From positions 106,575,088 through 106,639,087 of the forward strand of contig CM065300.1 in the NCBI GenBank assembly GCA_032871835.1: 64,000 nt of DNA, in the 5' to 3' direction. The notes under the pieces are model-generated. The model did no database searches, was not told the origin of the DNA, and saw nothing but the letters and a program-made list of their open reading frames with translations. This document shows, one piece after another, positions 58,301 through 64,000 of this stretch. Each line of letters opens with the position of its first letter. Position 1 is the stretch's first letter. The DNA is from Dipteronia dyeriana (Eukaryota > Streptophyta > Magnoliopsida > Sapindales > Sapindaceae). The position numbers were made by a program, and so were the translations under genes.

Positions 58301-59765
58301 CTGTTTAACAACCAGGATCCTTGGAACTTACAACAAGATACTCATTTTCGTCCCCCTAGACCTAACAAAATTGGAACAAAAAAGGAAGCCTTTCTTCCTA
58401 AGGATCCTTTTAGTGAGAACCATATGGGAAATATTGGGGAATTAATTACGGATGCTCAGTTGGAGGATGCAACTTACCAGCCATCTGGTAATGCAAACAA
58501 GGATTTAAACTCAGAGCATACAAGTTCACATAAAGGTATAAAAATTTCTGTATAGTTTTTTTGCATGTGGGTAGGTGGATGTACTTATCTGTGAACAATA
58601 TGGTATTTTCCTCTTTTAGTTTGAGGAGTAATTATTCATTGTTTTTTGCATCAATGTTAAAGGCTCAGCAGAGGAACTCATCAAGCAAGAACTTCAGGCT
58701 GTTGCTGAGGGTGCCGCTGCTTCTGTTTTTCAGTTAGCTTCACCTTCAAATCCTGACTCATCAGTACATGATAAAGATGACTCTGCTTGTGAAAGCAATC
58801 AAGAGAGGGAAGTGCGGAATAGTGATGTCGACATGCAGCATAAAGCCAAACTTGAGGTGCTTAATAAACTTCATTTATGCCTGTTTGCTTGTTTATGAAT
58901 TCACATATGTTGCTTATTGTTTTCTAAATCCTTTTTTTTTGTCTTAATTCAGGGCATCAAGAACAAAGCTCCAGAGAAAGGGAATTTTGGTTTTCCTGTT
59001 TCAGATGGTATTGGCCGCTTGCAGGTTGAAGAGTCGGCTTTGTTTGATTTCTGTTATACTGCTGTTCTACCTTACTGGCCTAGAATTTCAGCCATATTTT
59101 TATTTTGCAGATTATAAAGAACAGTGACCTTGAAGAGCAGCGAGAATTGGGTTCTGGCACCTTTGGCACTGTCTACCATGGGAAGTGGAGGGGCACTGAT
59201 GTTGCAATTAAACGGATCAATGACAGATGTTTTACCGGAAAACCTTCAGAACAAGAACGCATGGTTTGTCTCTTTTTATTTGACGTTAAAAGTTCCAAAG
59301 GTATCTATATTACTTCCTGTGTAAGATACTGCTTGCTAACAGTTTATGTGAATTCAATCAGATAGATGACTTCTGGAATGAGGCCATTAAGCTTGCTGAT
59401 TTGCACCATCCTAACGTAGTGGCTTTCTATGGTGTTGTGCTTGATGGCCCTGGAGGTTCGGTGGCAACAGTGACAGAGTTCATGGTCAATGGATCTCTAA
59501 GAAATGCTTTGCAAAAAAATGAGAGGTATCATATCTATTTTGGGTTTCTTTTGTTTCCCTTTGAAATTTCCGTACTTCTAGATAATAAAAATTTGATGCA
59601 TAACTTGTCTTCTTTAGGAATCTTGATAAGCGCAAACGTCTCTTGATTGCCATGGATGTGGCCTTTGGGATGGAATATTTGCATGGAAAGAATATAGTCC
59701 ATTTTGATTTGAAAAGTGACAATTTACTCGTCAATCTTCGAGATCCTCACCGCCCAATATGCAAG
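55322..59765 (+). CDS. PB1-domain Raf-like MAPKKK (group B), 5' exons; gene continues past the right edge
   Basis: Coding exons by splice sites and phase: 55322-58535, 58663-58856, 58953-59024, 59111-59263, 59362-59525, 59618-59765, together 1315 codons in one frame. The protein is cytosolic by family. Residues about 215-318 form a PB1 domain ([19 protein letters not shown] to [12 protein letters not shown]). A long, probably disordered Ser/Gln/Pro-rich region follows. The kinase domain starts at [19 protein letters not shown] with P-loop [15 protein letters not shown] lysine, FWNEAIKL helix C, and catalytic loop [10 protein letters not shown] (HFD in place of HRD, usual in this family). The DFG motif and C-lobe are not in the window. 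PB1 plus a C-terminal Raf-like kinase is the architecture of Arabidopsis B4 RAFs, some of which activate SnRK2 kinases under osmotic stress. Which paralogue this is cannot be told. No stop or frameshift is seen in the exons. Confidence 0.93.
55408..55503 (+). repeat. Tandem 48-bp coding repeat in the kinase N-terminus
   Basis: Two 16-residue units, [16 protein letters not shown] and [16 protein letters not shown], side by side. The in-frame 48-bp duplication has diverged at several positions. Confidence 0.85.
55786..55842 (+). repeat. (GGT)n run encoding poly-Gly
   Basis: About ten GGT/GGA codons and then mixed Gly/Ser codons give a flexible linker before the PB1 domain. Likely polymorphic in length. 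Confidence 0.85.
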
Positions 59766-60628
59766 GTTAGTGACTAGGCCTGGGTTTATTTCAGTCCCAT
59801 TTGGGTGAATTTTCTGGTAAATGTTGCAACTTTTTCTTCAGTATTTCATAAAAGGACAAAAATTTAATTGCATAGTGTTTAGATGGGTGTGACACATAAT
59901 ATACTTTTCAAAAAATGATGTCTAGCCTTACTGCTGAAATGACTTCTTTGTTAATAAGTCTTCAAGGCTTTGGCTATGTTATAAAAAATTACTCTCTTAC
60001 TCCCACTGATAGTTGCCTTTCTTTCTGTCTTCACTCTTGCCTATGCCATAGCTACCGGTAGCTCTAGTAGATCCATGAATACTTACTAACTCCATAAGTT
60101 TCAATTTATATAAAATGTTGTGCCATTATTATGGGAGTCTTAGTTAATCTGCTGAGAAACTGCCATCTAGTAAACAAATTATTTACCTTCATATTTTGGT
60201 AGAATATCTTTTTATGCATCCTTTTATTTGTTGAGGGCTGGTGTGGATGGGATATGTGGTGCTTCAAATATGAAATCGTATGTTTTCCAACAATACAGAT
60301 TAATTATTTTTAGATGGTCATATCGAGCCCTCATTCTAATTTTATAGTAATATCCATCAACCTCAAGTAGCTGGATTTAAGTGTTTGTGGGTCCAAGGCA
60401 AGTCAAACTAGTCAAAGTATGTTGGTAGTTGTGATTGTAAGATCTGAATGCTTTGAATTTAGCTGCCGAAGAAGGTAAGGAAAAGGGGTTAGTGAAAGAG
60501 AAGATGTTACATGGAGAAGTTAAACATAAATGCTGACAAATTCTTTTGTGAATTGTGGAAGGGGTACAAATCTTAATGCTTCTGCCCTCTGTCTAATCAT
60601 GTTGCTTTGCGTGCTTCAAACATCCTAC
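59766..60628 (+). other. Kinase intron, part left of the retrotransposon
   Basis: Follows the donor at 59766 (gcaag|gttag). No exon encoding the activation segment (DFG or DLG, then GT.PWMAPE) is found before the element begins at 60629, so the intron extends at least to that point and probably past the window end. No other feature is seen. Confidence 0.75.
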
Positions 60629-60898
60629 TGATGTAGGACCATAAGGAAATAGAACCAGAAAAGGGGATTGGAAAACACAGCAATTCAATTCTTTATTCAA
60701 TTCATCAAGTCTAACTCTACAAAAGGCTCTAAAGGGGCTTTTTATAAAGATCAGATACAAGATATAAATACAAAGAGTTAAAATAAAAAACAAACACCTA
60801 AAGATAATAACCTGAATCAATTATCTCTAAAGGAGATAATATCTAAAGATAAATAATAAAAGATAATATCTAGAAAATAACAAAAGATAATATCCACA
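60629..60898 (-). repeat. 3' LTR of the chromovirus
   Basis: The + strand runs from tgatgtaggaccataag to gataatatccaca, so on the element strand TGTGG...CATCA with TG...CA ends, about 270 bp. It contains repeated agataatatc words. The integrase frame reads a short way into it before its stop at 60827. The partner LTR is outside the window, so the boundaries are provisional. Confidence 0.65.
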
Positions 60899-62330
60899 AA
60901 ATCCCAAATTATCTTTCCGGAATTTACGTCTAACGTAAGTTCTTAAATCTCTAACCACTTCCCCATCATTCTCTCTCGGTTGAAAAGAACTCGTCTCCGG
61001 CGAGTGGTGCTGTAAATAATCTTCCAATAGGGACGGGGCAAGATCACGAACTTCGGACTCCGAAATCCAAGTGTCCACAGTCGAAGAACGTCCGTGCCAA
61101 CGAACCAAAAATTGTCGACAACCACCCTGAGTAGAGGCAATAAGGCAATCATCCAAAATCTGTTCAATCTGATTGACATGAGTGGCTGCTACAGACGGAA
61201 TGCAAGGCAATGGGCTACTAGAAGGACCTGCAGAGGCATCAGCTGTGATAACAGGGGGCTCGAACGTACCCCGGTAAGGATACAAGTCCGATACGTTAAA
61301 CACTGGACTAATTGTTAAATCAGCAGGCAAATCAAGCAAATAAGCATTAGAACCGAGCCGTTTGAGAACACGAAAAGGGCTAATTGCACGAGCATGCAAT
61401 TTTTTAACAGAATGTGGAGGAAAACGGGCAGAGCATATGCGAACCATGACAAAGTCACCAGCAGCCAATTTATAGTTATCATTACTTAATGCAATTTGGC
61501 GACGTACTTCAGTATGTAAGTCATGCATATGAGTGGCAAAATCACTAGCAAATTTAGACATACGTGACTCAAGCGGTAATGGTGCTAAGTCAATAGGTTG
61601 ACGAGGTGAAAGGCCATGAACAATCATAAATGGGCTTTTTCCGGTGGTTCGGTGGATAGAGTTATTGTAAGCAAATTCAGCCATTGGAAGAAAAAGGTCC
61701 CAATTACCAAGTTTATCACCCACCACACATCTAAGAAGGTTGCCTAAACTACGATTAACGACCTCAGTTTGACCATCAGTTTGGGGATGAAAGTTAGATG
61801 AGAACTTAAGGGTGGTACCAAATAATTTCTATAAAGTCTTCCAAAAATAACTCATGAAACGTATATCACGATCAGACACAATGGTAACAGGCAATCCATG
61901 TAGACGTACAACCTCCATAAAGAACATCGTGCGACAAGTGAAGAATCAACTGTTTTAGAACAGGGGATAAAATGGGCCATCTTAGAGAATCTATCAACTA
62001 CCACCATTATTGAGTCATGAGCCCGTACCGTTTTGGGTAACCCTAAAACAAAGTCCATGCTTAAATCTCTCCAAGGGGTGTGAGGCACAAGCAAAGGTGT
62101 ATAAAGACCGGTGTTCTGTTTTGTAGCTTTAGCTAAGTGACAGGTCCTACACTGGGAAACTATCCTAGCAACATCACGTTTCAAAGAAGGCCAATCAAAC
62201 CTATCTGCAACCAAAGCTATGGTTTTATCACGCCCTAAATGACCAGCCAACCCACCAGCATGCAATTCCCAAACTAAAAAGTCACGAACGAAATACGAGG
62301 GAGATATAGGTGGAACCCACGGAATAGATA
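60827..62330 (-). pseudogene. Chromovirus integrase with chromodomain
   Basis: The zinc-binding region and core begin near 62265 (HAGGLAGHLGRDKTIALV, CRTCHLAKA). The core has the first Asp in SMDFVLGLP, the second in SDRDIRF and Glu in QTDGQTEVVNRSLG. The 299-codon stretch 61726-60827 covers WDLFLPMAEFAYNNSIHRTTG, the GPF-like region (HARAISPFRVLKRLGSNAYLLDLP) and a chromodomain (EQILDDCLIA, FLVRWHGRSSTVDTWISE). A frameshift lies near 61925 and a stop near 61831. In chromoviruses this domain is thought to guide integration to marked chromatin. Confidence 0.85.
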
Positions 62331-63987
62331 ACCATCCTAAATGACAAAATCTACATGGTCTCGACGATGGCCATCCAAAATTTCTTGGAATATAATGCCG
62401 AAGTCTGGGCAGGTGGAATATCCGGATTTGATCCTATCTAATCCTGGAACTGTGACACTTAAAGACTGGACCACCATCAGAACACGACTAAGAGCATCTG
62501 CAACTTTATTATCTACCCCAGGACGGTGTCTAATAACAAAGGTGAATGTTTGAAGGAATTCAGACCATTTGACATGTCTAGGGTTCAATTGTTTTTGGGA
62601 CTGTAGGTAACGGAAAGCTTGATGGTCAGAGTAAAGGACAAACTCATTTGGAAAAAGGTAGTACTGCCAATAATGAAGAGCCCTAACGATTGCATAGAAC
62701 TCTTTATCATAGGTCGAATACTTTTGTTTGGCTGAGTTCAGTTTCTCACTAAAAAAAGCTACAGGGTGTCCCTCATGACTAAGTACCCCTCCAATACCTA
62801 CTCCAGATGCATCACATGAAATCTCAGGCTTTGGAAAAGTCAGGATGGTTCAAAACAGGTGCCTCAGTCATTATCTGCTTAATTTCAAGAAATGCTTTAT
62901 TAGCTGCCGAGTCCCAATTGAACTCGCCTCTTTTTAGACAATTTGAGATTGGGGCCATGATGGTGCTAAAGTGTCAAATGAACCTCCTATAAAATGATGC
63001 TAGCCTATGGAAGCTACGGACCTCAATTAAGGTTCTAGGTGTAGGCCAATCTCGAATAGCACTAACCTTAGCAGGATCTGCAATGATACCTAAAGCCGAG
63101 ACAATAAATCCTAGGAAAAGGACATGAGATTGCAAGAATGAGCATTTCTTAAGGTTCACATACAACTTCTCTGGCCTAAGAGTAAGAAAAACCTGTTTAA
63201 GGTGAGCTATATGTTCTTTCTCGGTCTTGCTATAGATAAGGATGTCATCGAAGTAGACAACGAGAAACTTGCCAATATAGGAACGAAGCACGTGTGTCAT
63301 CATTCTCATGAATGTACTAGGGGCATTGGACATTCCAAAGGGCATAACTAACCACTCATACAAACCATCGGGGGATTTGAAAGCAGTTTTCCACTTATCC
63401 CCAGGGCGAATCCTGATTTGGTGATACCCACTACGTAGGTCTATTTTGGAGAACCATTGAGCACCAGCTAACTCATCTAACATGTCCTCGAGTCTAGGAA
63501 TAGGAAACCTATACTTGACTGTGATTTTATTAATGGCTCGACTATCAACACACATTCGCCAAGATCTGTCCTTCTTTGGAGTAAATAGGACAGGAACAGC
63601 CCAAGGGCTAAGACTATGACGAACAAACCCCTTCTCTAAAAGTCCCTCTATCTGTTTGCTCAATTCAGCTCGTTCAATAGGGTTCATTCGATAATGTGGA
63701 AGGTTGGGAAGTTGGGAGCCTGGGACTAGGTCAATGGCATGTTGGATATCCCGTGTAGGTGGTAACTTGTTGGGCAAGTCCTGAGGAGTCACATCGACGA
63801 ATTCGACTAGTAACTGTCTAACTGCGGGGGTGGGATCGATCTCTAAGGTAGGGGTGTCATTGGTTTGCTCTCGCATCACTAACGCGTACACAATCCCAAT
63901 CTGGTGGCTATGTCGTATAAATTCCCTAGGACCTAAGATGTGAAGGTTGTGTTTGGGGGACACAGTCGGTGAAGGTTTATCAACCAC
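62331..63987 (-). pseudogene. Chromovirus reverse transcriptase and RNase H
   Basis: RT is open from 63987 to 62974: [70 protein letters not shown], the catalytic YFDDILIYS (about 63260), and [15 protein letters not shown] stop at 62974 ends it within the connection region, and a frameshift near 62832 separates RNase H, whose motifs ISCDASGVGIGGVLS, FYAIVRALHYWQYYL and HRPGVDNKVADALSR follow to about 62500. The RT catalytic Asp pair is intact but the polyprotein is broken. Confidence 0.87.
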
Positions 63988-64000
63988 TGACGTGTTAGTC

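Larger units (their letters stand above)
60629..64000 (-). mobile_element. Reina-type chromovirus (Ty3/gypsy) inserted in the kinase intron, partial
   Basis: A short 3' LTR (60629-60898) and pol with RT, RNase H, integrase and a C-terminal chromodomain, all on the minus strand, opposite to the kinase. Short LTRs and a chromodomain fit the Reina lineage. gag, protease and the 5' LTR lie beyond the right edge. The left flank is cctac (60624-60628), the expected target duplication to look for on the other side. Confidence 0.85.

Noticed and set aside
58953..59117. Single ORF 58917-59117 as an exon
   Set aside because: Only 58953-59024 fits splice sites and phase; the rest reads through an intron into the next acceptor.

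Overview
The window is nuclear DNA of a plant, most likely a eudicot with a large, repeat-rich genome. It is AT-rich, has plant-type introns, and is mostly nested LTR retrotransposons of plant lineages (Athila, Tat, SIRE-like and other Copia, Reina-type chromovirus). One host gene is recognisable, a PB1-domain Raf-like protein kinase at about 55.3-59.8 kb on the + strand. It runs off the right edge, and a chromovirus lies in one of its introns. No rRNA, tRNA or CRISPR was seen.

Layout. 1-5774: Athila-type Ty3/gypsy DNA: an internal tail ending in a polypurine tract, a complete LTR, a tRNA-Asp-type primer site, a decayed gag, an unidentified decayed ORF, a nearly open cDNA-like fragment of a LOG (cytokinin-activating phosphoribohydrolase) gene, and a second LTR truncated at its start. 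5775-8640: minus-strand Tat-lineage remnant (tandem repeats, integrase, RNase H end, gag; protease and RT missing). 8640-12263: two LTRs of one Copia family fused head to head. 12597-13020 and 22546-22660: a second Tat tandem-repeat array split by a complete SIRE-like Copia element (13021-22545, minus strand, TSD AAGAG). 22661-29558: 3' part of a plus-strand Tat element with a decayed antisense accessory ORF, itself split by a solo Copia LTR (24050-26086), then PPT and 3' LTR. 29559-30989: an inverted LTR of the same Tat family with its primer site. 30990-36750: gypsy LTR-like remnant, a minus-strand Copia LTR with primer site, and unassigned AT-rich DNA.

36753-54440 is a minus-strand, pol-less SIRE-like element. 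Its 3' LTR is split by a complete 10.3 kb Copia element (37214-47526), whose RT/RNase H region in turn carries a 588-bp hAT-type MITE with a perfect 8-bp target duplication. That is three levels of nesting.

54476-64000 holds the kinase promoter and 5' UTR, coding exons up to the catalytic loop, and an intron entered by a minus-strand chromodomain Ty3/gypsy element that reaches the window edge. The remaining kinase exons should lie to the right.

All transposon coding regions seen carry stops, frameshifts or deletions, so none looks autonomous. The points most worth following are the LOG fragment inside an Athila element, the antisense Tat ORF, the gag-only SIRE derivative, the two head-to-head LTR pairs, and the chromovirus in the kinase intron. 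I found no clearly new biological system.
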